Part shown: positions 52,974 to 63,682 of the stretch, in pieces | How positions within the stretch are numbered: the stretch's first letter is position 1 | Layout of the letters: each line of letters opens with the position of its first letter | Assembly: GCA_905221605.1 (NCBI GenBank) | Contig: CAJNDS010002357.1 | Span: forward strand, 804,831-868,830 | From: Symbiodinium natans | Lineage: Eukaryota; Sar; Dinophyceae; Suessiales; Symbiodiniaceae | DNA length: 64,000 nucleotides | Direction of reading: 5' to 3' | Notes under the pieces: generated by a model | The model's database searches: none | Told to the model about the DNA's origin: nothing | The model's input: the letters and a program-made list of their open reading frames with translations, nothing else | Translations under genes and position numbers: made by a program

Positions 52974-53218
52974 GTATCAGATCGCATAGTTACAGTGAAA
53001 AAAACCGGCGTGCTGAAAAGCTGTACCACAAATCCAAGAACCCTAAAACCACAAATCCCAGAACCCTAACGCCCAGAACTCAAAAACCCAAAACCCCTAA
53101 ACCCTAAAAACCCTGAGCCCTCAACCCTAAAGCCCAGAACTCAACAACCCTGAATCGTCAGCCCTGTAACCGCGAACCCTACCCCGGACTGAGAGCCCTA
53201 GGACATTGCAGCACCGTA

Positions 53219-53343
53219 CTTGAAGTTTCAGGGGTAGTCGTAAAACGAAAACAATGCTACAACCTTTTGTAACTATAGGGGTTTAGGGTTTAGGGTTTCC
53301 TCCTACGTATAACCCTACTTTTTGGTACCCATGAACCTTCAAG
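53219..53343. mobile_element. Family 2 element with a telomere-like insert
   Basis: ACTTGAAGTTTCAGGGGTAG at the left and TACCCATGAACCTTCAAG at the right. Near the middle (53279-53299) sits a short TTTAGGG block that sister copies lack. Confidence 0.75.
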
Positions 53344-53344
53344 T

Positions 53345-53527
53345 GCCGATTGACCTGCTGCCTCTTGCACTGGTCTCAACAACCGCATAAGTATATCCGA
53401 AAAAAATCTGGAACGCCTGCTGTCCTCCGCAGACTTTGTGTGCACTATGCGGCTGAGGCACGAGGATGATTATGTGCACGGCGACAAACCTCAGCTGCTT
53501 TAGTGGCACACCCGGGGCCCATGGCAC
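53345..53527. other. Island with conflicting coding signals
   Basis: On +, acceptor CCGCAG at 53432 leads to FVCTMRLRHEDDYVHGDK and a TAG. On -, a 62-codon frame is open (QLRFVAVHIIILVPQP). Both look plausible and only one can be the main frame. Confidence 0.3.
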
Positions 53528-53539
53528 CCGGAACCGTAC

Positions 53540-53803
53540 GGTTTAGGGTTTAGGGTTTAGGGTTTAGGGTTTAGGGTTTAGGGTTTAGGGTTTAGGGTTT
53601 AGGGTTTAGGGTTTAGGGTTTAGGGTTTAGGGTTTAGGGTTTAGGGTTTAGGGTTTAGGGGTTATGGTTTAGGGTTTAGGGTTTAGGGTTTAGGGTTTAG
53701 GGTTTAGGGTTTAGGGTTTAGGGTTTAGGGTTTAGGGTTTAGGGTTTAGGGTTTAGGGTTTAGGGTTTAGGGTTTAGGGTTTAGGGTTTAGGGTTTAGGT
53801 TCA
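53540..53803 (+). repeat. Longest TTTAGGG array in the window
   Basis: About 37 heptads with one GTTATGG interruption. Flanking DNA on both sides continues, so this is interstitial, not a chromosome end. Confidence 0.97.
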
Positions 53804-54339
53804 GGGTTTGAGCTCTAACACTCTAAAACTCTAAACCTTCAGGGGATTCAGTCTCGTACCCCTAAGGTTGTACCCCTAAACGTTCCCCTGAATATACTCC
53901 GAGTATGGCCCTTATATTCATGAAACCTGAAATCTTCTGATCCTCAAAGCCTCTGACAAACCCAAAGCCTCTATACCCTGAGCTTCATGGGTCAGGATCA
54001 AAGCCTGAGGTTCTGGCGCGGGCCAAGAGTAGATTGATAAACCCTAAACCCTAAACCCTAAACCCGAAACCCTAGACCCTAGACCCTAAACCCTAAACTC
54101 AAACCCCAAACCGTAACCCTAGACCCTAGACCCTAGACCCTACACTCAAACCCTAAATCCTAACCCTAGACCCTAAACCCTAAACTCAAACCCTTGCGGG
54201 CCAAGGATGGCTAGAGGGCTTAGGGGTTCGCAAGATGAAATAGAAATACAAACACCTAAGCCCTAAACCCTAAACCCCAAACCCAAAGGGTTCTAAGGGG
54301 TTCCTGAGGCAGGTCCCAGCTTAGGGTTCCGTTTGGGAC

Positions 54340-54394
54340 CTTGATGTAGGAAGCTGTAGCCCTCAGAGCCCACTTGTGGGCGATGTTGTGTCAT
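54340..54394 (-). CDS. Candidate first exon
   Basis: ATG at 54394 directly follows CCCTAAACCCCTT; it reads MTQHRPQVGSEGYSFLHQ, with donor G|GTCCCA. The frame is also open beyond the donor. It could not be joined to another exon. Confidence 0.3.
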
Positions 54395-54603
54395 AAGGGG
54401 TTTAGGGTTCGGAGTTTAGGATTAGGGTTTAGGGTTCAGGGTGCGGGGTTAAGGGCTTAGGGTCAAGGGTGTTTGGGTTTAGAGGTAGAATATGAGATGT
54501 AAACTTTCTAGGGTTTGGGAATCGGCTTTAGGGATTTAGGCGCTTGGGGTTTGGGGTCCCTGCACCCTAACCCTTAAACCCCAAAACCTAAAAACCCTAA
54601 ACC

Positions 54604-55361
54604 CTAAAACCTAAACCCCAAACCTTCGGTTTCGGGTTTAGGGATGGGGAAGATGGGCTCGGTGACAAGCGGCAGGTTCACCAGTTGCTGGACATAGCCT
54701 TGGACCATGCCGCCTTTCCTGAACTGCAGCCCGAAACCCCAACCCTAAACCCTAAACCCTAAACCCTAAACCCCTAAAGCCCTAAAACCCTGAGACCCTA
54801 AGGCCCTAAAGCCCTAGCCCCTGAAAGCGACCAAACCTCAAAAAAACATAAGCCCTTGAGCCCAGCAACCATATTCAAACAAGGGAACCCCTTATTTTTA
54901 GGTTGGTTACTTTGTAAGGAACCCAGAACGAAAAAAAGGGCAAACGGTACCACTGGGCTAGTGGCCGTGCAGGGTGCAAGGGTTTGTGGAAAGATCATGG
55001 AGGATGGAACGTCAAACTGCAGAAGCACCTGCGCACCCCGAACACCAAACCCTACCTAAACCCTAAACCCTAAACCCTAAACCCTAAACCCTAAACCCTA
55101 AACCCTAAACCCTAAACCCTAAACCCTAAACCCTAAACCCTAAACCCTAAACCCTAAACCCTAAACCCTAAACCCCAAGCCGCCCTTGGCGCAGGCGTGG
55201 GGTGAGGGCTAGTCGTATCTTGCCCAGCTGAAATTAGAGGCTTTCAGGGGTTTGGTTTTAGGCTTATACCAAACTGTTGTTTCAATCCCATTCTTTCGAA
55301 AGATACTGGCCGCATCTAACAGTAGCCTAGAGAATATGTATGGGAAAAAAAGTACACACAT
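54604..55361 (-). CDS. Four-exon gene with N-terminal hydrophobic helix
   Basis: 55361-55275 (ATG; CVLFFPYIFSRLLLDAASIF), 55227-55174 (LGKIRLALTPRLRQGRLG), 55016-54966 (FDVPSSMIFPQTLAPCT), 54723-54604 (FRKGGMVQGYVQQLVNLP, LVTEPIFPIPKPE), stop TAG in heptads. All junctions are phase 0; donors GTTTGG, GTTTAG and GC (54965). Acceptors TTTCAG, CTGCAG and CTGCAG. The N-terminus looks like a signal peptide or membrane anchor; the frame is open upstream of the ATG. About 103 residues. No family was recognised. The intron at 55173 starts directly with GTTTAGGG and a 110-bp array. Confidence 0.52.
55055..55173 (-). repeat. CCCTAAA array touching an exon
   Basis: Seventeen heptads whose right end abuts the exon at 55174. 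On the coding strand, the donor GT is the first GT of the TTTAGGG array itself. Confidence 0.95.
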
Positions 55362-55419
55362 ATGTAACGTACTTGCCAAAAAGGTCTGGACGATGTGTTT
55401 CCTTGCCTTCACGTAAGCT

Positions 55420-55640
55420 CCCCTCCCCTATGGCTACCATGGGGGAGTACCTAACATTACAGGAGGGGGGTTGGTGGTGGTGTGTGCTGGTGGATTTTGG
55501 GGATCATGGAGTTTGTATGGTAATCGCTGAGCAACAAGCACCAAACCCTGAACTCCACCTGGTTCCATTTGCCTACTATTTTGGGGACTATGCCCTATAT
55601 TTAGGGGGGGGGGGGGGGGGGGGGCTATGAACTGCTGATT
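55420..55640. other. Spacer with poly-G loop, no exon seen
   Basis: Upstream of the gene at 54604-55361. Contains GGGGGAGTACC near 55441 and a run of 20 G at 55605-55624; probably a decayed inverted-repeat element. Confidence 0.4.
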
Positions 55641-55893
55641 TGTAGAGTCTGGGAGTTATCCTACTTTGGGTTAAACAAGGGAGATCCCCTATTTTGAATA
55701 TACCCAACACTGAAGATGTTCGACTTTCAAGGCCCTAAACTGGCCCTAAACCCTGTAAATCCAGACCCTGAACCCCAAACCCCAAATCCCAAACCCTAAA
55801 CCCTAATTTACAAACCCTAAACCCTAAACCCTAAACCCCAAACCCTAAACCCCAAACCCTAAACCTCAAACCCTAAACCCTAAACCCCAAATC

Positions 55894-55977
55894 CTAAATG
55901 CGGCTGTGGGAATCTTCCGCATGTCCAGGTGTTTGGCCTCCTGGTCCTGAATCAGAGGTCGCCTGGGTGGGACTTTG
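55894..55977 (-). CDS. Exon of an unplaced gene
   Basis: Acceptor ATCCAG; frame KVPPRRPLIQDQEAKHLDM then RKIPTAAF; GA donor (AG|GATTTG), or read-through to a TGA in the heptads. Strongly protein-like. It could be the 3' end of the gene at 56214-59676 if 56231-56210 is used as a coding exon with donor GTAAGT; that would need a phase not supplied by the exon before it. Confidence 0.42.
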   Translation of the reverse strand, partial: QSPTQATSDSGPGGQTPGHAEDSHSRI

Positions 55978-56213
55978 CTGGATTTAGGGTTTAGGGCTAG
56001 GGTTTAGGGCTAGGCTAGGGTTTAGGGCTAGGGTTTAAGTGGACGGGTTTAGGGGTTTAGGGTCGAGGATTTGGGGGTTTAGGGTTTAGGGTTTAAGGTT
56101 TAGGGGTTAAGGGCTTAGGGTTTAGGGATTAAGGTTTAGGGTGTTGGGCGGAAGTTCAGGGTTTAGGGTTTAGAGGCTAGTGTGGAGACATGTACACCTA
56201 AGCACTTACAGAA

Positions 56214-59200
56214 TCATGCAAATGAATCTTCCTGGGCTAACCCTGAACCCTAAAACCCTAAACCCTAAACCCTGAACTCTAATATCCTGAACCCTGAAAC
56301 CCTAACACCCTGAACCCCTGCTTCGGGTTTGTTGAGGGTTGAGGATGTCGAGTCAGAAAATAACTTCCAACTCGACTTGGTGATGCCGGTTTCCAGAGAT
56401 ACATAGGCAGCCACCCCCACCCCCACTCCACCACAAAACAAAGAAACAAGAAACACGGAGGTTCCTGGGTGGTGATAAATGGGATTTCAGTAGGTATCTA
56501 TGATTATACTTGGCTAAAAAATACGATTTACTGTATACTGTTAGGCTTAAGGCTTACACGGGGTTTCGGCAACCCTGAACCCTAAACCTTAAACCCCAAA
56601 CCCTAAACCCTAAACCCTGGACCCTAGACCCTAAACCCTAAACCCTCAACCCTAAACCCCAAACCCTAAACCCTATCCTTGACATGGCCCGAGACGCAGG
56701 TACTCACGGAACCAATAGTTCTGGCGATCGCACTGCCAAAGCATGCGCTGGCAGGTCACGCCGTTCTGAAAAATGTCGATCCTTGAACGCCGGGCTTCTA
56801 GCTCTGAGTGTGCCCATACACCCTAAACCCTAAACCCCAAAACCCCTAACATTTAAACCCCCCAAAGGTCGAAACCCCTACAGGTCTGCTTGTCAAGCCG
56901 CTATCCAAAAACGGCTGCCTGACGGCAGGTAGGATTGAATACCTAGCCCTGTAGGTAGATGTGAGTGGGCCCTATAAACTGGGCTTCAAGTCTTCTCTCC
57001 TATAGGTTTGAAGTCCCTTGACAAACACCCTACTTATATCCCCAAATGCTCTGACCCATGAACCCAAAGCGTCCATGTACCTATGCTGTATATATCATTG
57101 GGCCCTGAAGCTACTTTATAGGAACCCCTTTAAGGCTCCAGTATATACTCTACAGGTACATGGACCTTTGGGGAGCCCGCTAGCGGGGCTTTAAGTTCTC
57201 ACCTGTGGGATGCAAAGCAATGCAATGATGGCCACGAGTCGTATTTGCGGCCGCCACGGAATACATCGCCGCCAGCTGAGAGGACGATCCTTGCGGGACG
57301 GTCACCTGCATTGCCAAGAGGATCTGAGCCCTTGGGTTTAGGGTTTAGGGTTTAGGGTTTCGGGCTTTGTGGGACCGCCAACCAGAAGTAGAGCGTACCT
57401 TTTTTTTGGGTATGGGCTTTCAGGTGTAGCCTCTTAGATGGGTCATTTCACCACGCTTCCCGAGGGTCGTACAACGCGTTGAGACAGATTCTTGCGGTTG
57501 GTGAGCGGTCGTGCATTGGAGATTCGTCAAGACAGAACTGGCGCTTTTGGAACTTTGATCCGAGTACGGACCTTGGCTGGGTCAGAAGTATCTGTTCTTA
57601 GGTTCCAACTCGAAGCCTAGGGTTCAGGGCTTAGGGCTTAGGGGCCTACCCTGAACCCTAAACCCTAAACCCTAAACCCTAAACCCTAAACCCTAAACCC
57701 CGAAAATTTACAGGGTGTAGGGGTGAGCCCTCAATCCCCGGAAAAACCCCCCCAAACACGCCCCATCCCTGCAGCCAGGTCGCGAAGATGATCGGAAAGA
57801 CAGAGAGGGCAAGCACGCCGACTTGAGGTGACACTGTAAATGCCTGCAAAAGACACAAGCTAAACCCTAAACCCTAAACCCTAAACCCTAAACCCTCTGT
57901 CTGGGTGTAGGATTCAGGGATGTTTCATGGATGGTTTAGGGGCCACCCCAAACCCAAGTCCCCTGATGCCATTTTCATGGTTTAGGGCTTAGGGTTTAGG
58001 GTTCATGAAAGGAGGCGTCGCGGCCACCCGGCCATTATCCTGAAATCGTGACCCCCTTCTAACGCCCCCAATAACCCCTAATCCCTCAAACCTAAACCCT
58101 AAAAACCCCTAAAGACTAGACCCTAAAACCCGAAACGCTAGCTCTATCATACGGATCGGAATCCACGAGAGTCGGCCGGTAAACCTTTTGGTCCCAGAGT
58201 GGATCGCCCAAAGTTTAGGGTTTAGACACTCTTACTTCGGGTAGAAACCGTCAGACTCAGCCGGGAGGGGAGGGGAAGATGACTAGCTTCCTAAATGGGT
58301 TTAGGGTTTAGGGTTTAGAGTTTAGGGTTTAGGGTTTAGGGATTCTGCCCCCCCCCCCCCCCCCCACCGTACCCAAGAAACAAGTCTCAACCACAAAGCC
58401 CTGGATATCAAGGACTGGCGCCCTAAACCCCAAACCCTAAACCCTAGACTGCAACCCTCAACCCTAATCCCAAACCCCTCAACCCTGATTTCCAGGACTT
58501 GCGTCCCGGCTGCGTAAACGATGGTAATCAGCACCCGCGAGAGCGGCGAGATTAGGGACCACATGATGCCTGGCACGAGGCTTGCCTTCGCTACTGCGAA
58601 GAAGGTTTAGGGCTTAGGGTTGAGAAATTAGGGCCTACTTGGAGGTTGATGGGTACTTCTATAGAAGCAGGATTCTATAAGTAGGATAACTCTAGAATAG
58701 AACCTTATTGACGGTGCTTATAACCCTACTTGTATCTACCCATGAACCTCCAAGTAGCACCCGGAGGCGTCGCCGCTATAATTCGTGATTTTTTGTGGCA
58801 AGGACGTTTTGTATTCGTTGTGTCAACCCCACCCCCAAACCCTAAACCCTAACCCTAAACCCTAACCCTAAACCCTAACCCTAAACCCTAACCCTAGATC
58901 CTAAACCCTCAACCGAAACCGCTATAGGGTTTAGGGTTTATAGGGAGCCCAAAAACTCACAAACCCTGAAACCCATGCGTCCTATTCAAGTCCAGGTCCT
59001 CCTGAAGCTTAGAGCCCTTCAGCCCTTCAGTACTCAACCCTCAAAAGCCCTAAGCTCCGGGAGAGGTTTAGGGTTTAGGGCTTAGGGCTTAGGGCCCCTA
59101 AACCCTAAACCCTAAACCCTGAACCCGAAACCCTAAACCCGAAACCCTGAACCCTGAACCCTGAACCCTAACCCCTAAACCCTAAACCCCAAATGCTGGG

Positions 59201-59676
59201 CCTGTCCAGAGGTCCTGTAATCTCAGTATATCCGAGGCAAAGGTCGCGTTGATGGAGCCAGAGCCATACGTCCTTGTCTAGGATAGTGCTGAAAACCCTC
59301 CCTAAGTCTATGTACCATAATTGTTGTATACCTGGGCCCAACCAACAGTCCCCTGAGGTACTTTGGGCCCCGAAGACTTCCCAATTTAGGTACGTGGACC
59401 CGTAAGGCCTCTGAAAACCTGCCTGAATATGATCCTCTGAAACCCAAGAAGGGAAAACATGAAATATCCAAAGGGCCTGCCTAGCTTGACGAGGAAAAGG
59501 GTTTTAGCGCGGTTTAGGGATGTTTAGCGTTGTTTAGGGGTTCCACTTCGGGGGGGGGGGGGGGATAGTTGTTGAGGCTCCTGGACTTTAGCTAGGATTG
59601 GGAGAGTTCGTTGACCTGCGGAAAGCAGAAGAGATCCCCAATGGCAACCCATGCAAAGTAGGGACTATCGGGGTAT
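56214..59676 (-). CDS. Multi-pass membrane protein gene
   Basis: Exons: 59676-59616 (YPDSPYFAWVAIGDLFCFPQ), 59476-59423 (ALWIFHVFPSWVSEDHIQ, GC donor), 59277-59188 (YGSGSINATFASDILRLQDL), 59016-58965 (SKLQEDLDLNRTHGFQ), 58593-58484 (MWSLISPLSRVLITIVYAAG), 58184-58137 (VYRPTLVDSDPYDRAS), 57843-57760 (VGVLALSVFPIIFATWLQG), 57305-57203 (SSSQLAAMYSVAAANTTRG, donor GTGAGA), 56803-56708 (LEARRSRIDIFQNGVTCQRM, donor GTGAGT), 56464-56316 (VFLVSLFCGGVGVGVAAYV, ITKSSWKLFSDSTSS), possibly 56231-56214 ending in TGA. All phases agree. Three or more hydrophobic helices. The 5' end was not found and no family was recognised. Confidence 0.58.
57067..57171. mobile_element. Inverted-repeat element, family 1
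   Basis: GCGTCCATGTACC at the left and GGTACATGGACCTTTG at the right, in an intron of the membrane protein gene. Confidence 0.75.
57424..57601 (+). CDS. Coding-like + exon inside a - gene intron
   Basis: Acceptor GGGCTTTCAG preceded by a T-run; 58 codons (LLDGSFHHASRGSYNALRQI, CIGDSSRQNWRFWNFDPS) to TAG. Very protein-like, yet on the opposite strand to the exons at 57203-57305 and 57760-57843. Perhaps a captured fragment or an overlapping gene. Confidence 0.35.
58636..58757. mobile_element. Inverted-repeat element, family 2
   Basis: TACTTGGAGGTTGATGGGTA at the left and TACCCATGAACCTCCAAGTA at the right. Confidence 0.85.
59301..59408. mobile_element. Inverted-repeat element, family 1
   Basis: CTAAGTCTATGTACC at the left and GGTACGTGGACCCGTAAG at the right. 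Confidence 0.7.
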
Positions 59677-59689
59677 CTGTGGGACACTT

Positions 59690-60332
59690 ACAAGCAGGTT
59701 AAGGGCTTGGGCTGCGTAGAGTTCCGGGGGCAGGGCGACGACAAAGCCAGACACTCGGACTTTCTTAGATGTCGCAAGTCCCAAGTCAGCCGGAAACCCC
59801 TATACCCTAAACCCGAAACCCTGAAAAGTTTGAAAGCAATCCTACATCCCAATCCACGTCTTAATCGACAGCTCCGCCAAAGCACGAAGCTCCCTTGGAG
59901 CTCATCGCCAGCATCCTCGGGCAAGGCGTTAGTGTGCTTGTGCCGGTTGAAGCCTCACCCTATACTTCCAGGGGCCGAATAGTTAGGTTACTCGACTATG
60001 TGGTTCAAGTCTACACTACAATCACTCCTGTTTTACGTTCATCGCATCGACGTCGGTCCGCATTACCCAGAATACCGTTCTAATCAACCCCCATACTTCA
60101 TCTGCCTTCTAGGTCGTTGAGAGTCGGACGTAGGGAGTGTCAGGGTTCCTCCGTCGCTGCTTGCAGCACATTTTTCAAGCTACCTCAAGAAGGGTAGTTT
60201 CTCATTACTTGGGAAGCTCCTATCTTTCCCCTATATGCGCCAGCATTTACAGATCCCCCCCCTCCTCCTCCCCATCCCGGTGGTTCATGGTGAGTTTTGG
60301 GTATGGGTTCCCCTCTCCAAGCCTCTGGTTCT
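59690..60332 (+). pseudogene. Telomere-free coding-like block
   Basis: Several overlapping frames are open on both strands. The best on + are VEFRGQGDDKARHSDFLR (59720-59800), ELIASILGQGVSVLVPVEA (59895-60083) and LRRCLQHIFQATSRRVVSHY (60137-60288), the last ending at donor GTGAGT. On -, 59775-59702 reads VSGFVVALPPELYAAQALNL with donor GTAAGT. Frame changes suggest a decayed or complex spliced gene. Confidence 0.3.
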
Positions 60333-60446
60333 AGGCTGCCCAGTAACCAAGGCGTTAAAAGGGTGCCCTTTTTTGCTTAAAGGGGTTTATAAGGGAACCT
60401 AAACCCCCCCCAAAAGGGAATAAGGGTCCTACTGGGCATCCCAGGT
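60333..60446. mobile_element. Inverted-repeat element, family 3, reversed
   Basis: CTGCCCAGTAAC at the left and CTACTGGGCATCCC at the right; nearly the reverse complement of 13588-13699. Confidence 0.7.
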
Positions 60447-61300
60447 TCATGGTTGGCTTAGGTTTAGGTTTAGGCCGTAGGGCTTAGTGTTTCAAAAACT
60501 CTGCGCTGCTCTCCAAGGTTCATGGTGGGTCTAGAGTTTAGGATTCAGGTTTAGGATGAGGTGTAGGTCTAGAGTTTCCCCTCTCCCCCTCTCCCCCCTG
60601 TGGCTTAGGGTTCAGGGTTTAGGGGCAGGGTTAAGGCAGTGAAGGTTTTTAGGGCAACGGTCAGGGTTTGGGGGGGGGGGGGGGGGGGGGCGGCTCGACA
60701 CAAAGGGCTCCTTGCTTCACAGCCCTCTTGGCCCACTGGGTAGTTTAGGGTTTAGGGTTTAGGGTTTAGGGTTTAGGGTTTAGGGTTTAGGGTTTAGGGT
60801 TTAGGGTTTAGTGTAACAACTGAACACACAAAGGGGAAGACTGTCAGAATACAAAATGGTTCAGGATTCAGGGTTTGGGGTTGGTTTGTTGTTTCTTGGG
60901 AACCCACTAAACCCCAAACCGACCTAATCCCTGGAGGGAATCAGGGTACGTTAAGCCGCGCTTGTTTATGTGGCGTCTAGGTTTCAGCGCTTAGAATGCA
61001 GGGTGGGAGAGGGGTTATAGGTTAGATACAAGGTCCCGAAGTTGGGTTACGCGTATCTTTAACTTAAGTTAGAAGTCCTGCTGTGGGAGTGCCTCATTTT
61101 TTTAAGTTATTTGTATGATACAACAGGGTTGAGGCTTTTTGGGACTTAGGGTTGGAGTTCTATGCGCGCAGGCAACGGTACAGGTCGCGCAAAGCCTTCA
61201 CACACACACACAGACACGGAAATCCTAAACCCTAAACCCTATATAAGCCCTAAGCCATGAACCCTAAACCCAAACTCAATCCCTGCCAGCCAACACCGGG
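60447..61300. other. Heptad arrays and spacer, one possible - exon
   Basis: 60669-60690 is a poly-G run; 60743-60810 a TTTAGGG array. Between them a - strand island (about 60738-60695) reads AKRAVKQGALCVEPP after acceptor CCCAG. 60960-61190 shows nothing recognisable. Confidence 0.35.
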
Positions 61301-61303
61301 TTT

Positions 61304-61558
61304 GTGCCACTTCGTTACTTGTGCACTGTGGAGGAACTCCGCGCGTACAACCCTACACCCTGTAGATCCTCTTTCAGAGCGAAGTTCAAGGGTACTATTG
61401 TGTGCGTGGGATTTATAGGGTTTAGGAACTCCATCCTTCTATGGAAAGAAATAAACTTCGCAGCCCAGCATCTTCTCCGCTACTCGAACTTGTACCGAGG
61501 CGGTACCTGCCACGAAGTTGCTTCCACAGACATTGCATACTGCAGCGTCGAAGCCTAA
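61304..61558 (+). CDS. 84-codon coding-like exon
   Basis: Reads LRYLCTVEELRAYNPTPC, FRAKFKGTIVCVGFIGF and WKEINFAAQHLLRYSNLY to a TAA at the edge of a CCCTAAAA array. The first codon is GTG, so it is probably an internal or last exon. No family was recognised. Confidence 0.38.
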   Translation: MPLRYLCTVEELRAYNPTPCRSSFRAKFKGTIVCVGFIGFRNSILLWKEINFAAQHLLRYSNLYRGGTCHEVASTDIAYCSVEA

Positions 61559-61560
61559 AC

Positions 61561-61735
61561 CCTAGACCCTAAAACCCTAAAACCCTAAAACCCTAAAACC
61601 CTAAAACCCTAAAACCCTAAAACCCTAAAACCCTAAAACCCCTAAAACCCTAAAACCCTAAAACCCCTAAAACCCTAAAACCCCTAAAACCCTAAAACCC
61701 TAAAACCCTAAACCGTAAACCCTAAACCCCAAACT
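61561..61735 (-). repeat. CCCTAAAA octamer array
   Basis: About 20 copies of an 8-bp variant, some with an extra C. The octamer equals the Chlamydomonas-type telomere unit, but here it is most simply a local variant of the heptad. Confidence 0.92.
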
Positions 61736-62114
61736 TGCTAAGCCATAGCTTCATCACTTCTTCGCAGGAATCGAGCCGTGGCATGTCTGGGCCAAAACCA
61801 GAAACCCTAAACCCTCAACCCTCAACCCTAAACCCTAAACCCTGCAATCCTTAAACTCTCGAAGTTCAGGCGTTTAAGGGTTTCGGGTGCCGAAGCCTCC
61901 CCAAATCGCCAAAAGTACACGGGGTTTGTAGAGGTTATGGGGGTTGAGGGTGACTGTTTTAGATGCCCCTGATGATGCTTCAGGTCTTTTGAGCCACCTA
62001 TGAACCTTCAAGCACCACAATAAACCCTGCCAACACCCTAAACCCGAAACCCTAATCCCGAAACCCTAGCCCTAAACCCTGAACCCGAAACCCCTAACCC
62101 TTAACCCTAAAAAC

Positions 62115-62188
62115 CCAGAAGTGGGGCCTCTGGCAAGGATATAGGAGTAGGATCGGACCAACACGGCATAGGTGCCGAGGTTGAGAAG
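62115..62188 (-). CDS. Exon, probable membrane protein
   Basis: Acceptor ACTCAG, 24 codons LLNLGTYAVLVRSYSYIL then ARGPTS, donor GG|GTTTTTAG. Between CCCTAA on the left and TTAGGG on the right, as for other exons. Upstream and downstream partners were not identified. Confidence 0.45.
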
Positions 62189-62331
62189 CTGAGTTCCTTT
62201 TAGGGTTAGGGTTAGGGTTTCGGGTTTGGGGCTTCGGGTTTGGGGTTTAGGGTTCAGGGTTTGGGGGTCAGGGTTTAGGTTTAGGGTTCAAGGTTTAGGG
62301 TTGAGAGTTTAAGGTTTACGGTTTAGAGTTT

Positions 62332-62412
62332 CTAGGGTGCAGGGTTTAGGGATTCATGGGTAGCTTCCCTAAGTAGGACAACGATGACGTTCCCTGAACT
62401 TTGGGCCAGGAT
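62332..62412 (-). CDS. Candidate terminal exon
   Basis: Acceptor AAAGCAG, frame ILAQSSGNVIVVLLREATHE to a TAG in heptads. It overlaps a half-copy of family 2 (TACCCATGAATCC), so part may be element sequence. Confidence 0.3.
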   Translation of the reverse strand: MLAQSSGNVIVVLLREATHESLNPAP

Positions 62413-62719
62413 CTGCTTTCAAACTTTGCCAACGAACATAGGTACCCTGTATTAGCCCAGGTTACCGGGAAAGCCCTAAAATTAAACCTTAAACCCTAAA
62501 ACCTAAACCCTAAACCCATGTACCGGTTGCGCAGGTGCTAGCTTGGATGTTCATAGGTAGTTAGAATAAGTAGGACCAGAAGTACCTGGGCATCCTATCT
62601 CATGGTACCTAGGAATTCAATGAGGGTTTCGGGGTTTAGTGGTTTCCGGGTGTAGGGTTTAGGGCTTAGGGGTTTGGGTGTTAGGGTTTAGGAAGGTCTT
62701 GGGGGAGTCCCCCACGGTT

Positions 62720-63098
62720 TCCCGACCTCTCTTGTGCAGCCGCGCTTCCGATGTATGAGACGATGTATGTGCTCGCTGCACTTTCCTGGTTTAGGTTTTT
62801 GTCTAAGGCTGAGGGTTCAAAGCTCAAAAACCCTCAACCCTAAACCCTCAACCCTAGAGGGCCTTGGAAACCAAAACTCGGCCCCCGCAGCCGAAAACTC
62901 TCAAGCCTGCACTTTGAAGCCCCGGAACCCAGCCAGAATATCCCGTTTAGTTTCAGGGCCCAAGGTTGAGGGCTTAGGGTTAAACCCTAAACCCTAAACC
63001 CTCAACCCTAAACCCTCAACCCCTGTTGCACACCTTTCAGGAGAGTAGCCGAAAGGCTCAAAAGACTGGATTGCCCCTCATGTGCAGCTCGGGGAGAG
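62720..63098. other. Exon-like islands, strand unresolved
   Basis: 62732-62789 is open on both strands (+ LPMYETMYVLAALS after CTTGTGCAG; - SAASTYIVSYIGSAAAQE). 62919-62977 (+ ENSQACTLKPRNPARIS after CCGCAG) and 63034-63088 (+ ESSRKAQKTGLPLMCSS after TTTCAG) look coding, but phases do not join. Confidence 0.3.
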
Positions 63099-63101
63099 CC
63101 A

Positions 63102-63328
63102 TGAGGGTCCATGTACCACATTATGATATACTTCAGCCCAAGAGTCCCTATATAGGAGGTACTTCAAGGCCCTACAGGGTGGGGCCCCCTTACTTTACTA
63201 ACTGTAGTTAAGGGACTTATAACCTAACTTAAGGTCCTTATAACCCAATTTAGGGCCCTTATAACTCTACTTATAACTACGGGGCCCCACCCTGTAGTAT
63301 TCCCTATTAAGGTACATGGACCCTTAGG
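63102..63328. mobile_element. Family 1 element with a nested inverted-repeat element
   Basis: Outer ends GAGGGTCCATGTACCAC and GGTACATGGACCCTTAG. Inside, 63172-63296 is a second element with ends CTACAGGGTGGGGCCCC and the inverse, and TTATAACC repeats between. Confidence 0.8.
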
Positions 63329-63682
63329 GCAGGCGAAATAAGGCTTGGCCAGTTTAGCACCTTTGGCATAGTCGGGAGACCCTGGTAGGTTGATTCTTGG
63401 GTTTCCCCTACTCCCTCATCCCTGAGCCCACAACCCTTAGGGGTAGGTGGTAGAAGCATGCGGACTTCCTCCGAATTTCATGACCCCCGTGTTCCTTGTT
63501 GATCGCTTGTTGGTTGCGTTTGGGGCGAGTCTGCATTTGGGCTTAGGGGTGAGAACTACTGGATTTTCTCTGCAAGCTCTATAGCAGTCTGCATTCAAGA
63601 ACTCTTGTAGGGCTTAGGGTTTAGGCTTTAGGGTACAAGGGGCTCTGTCTAAATTGTCTCAGGCATCCTCAAGGGCAAACCC

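Noticed and set aside
53540-53803. True chromosome end
   Set aside because: Array of only about 260 bases with ordinary sequence on both sides and dozens of other arrays in both orientations; it is interstitial.
61561-61735. Chlamydomonas-type telomere
   Set aside because: The octamer is a local variant among heptads; the window-wide unit is TTTAGGG.
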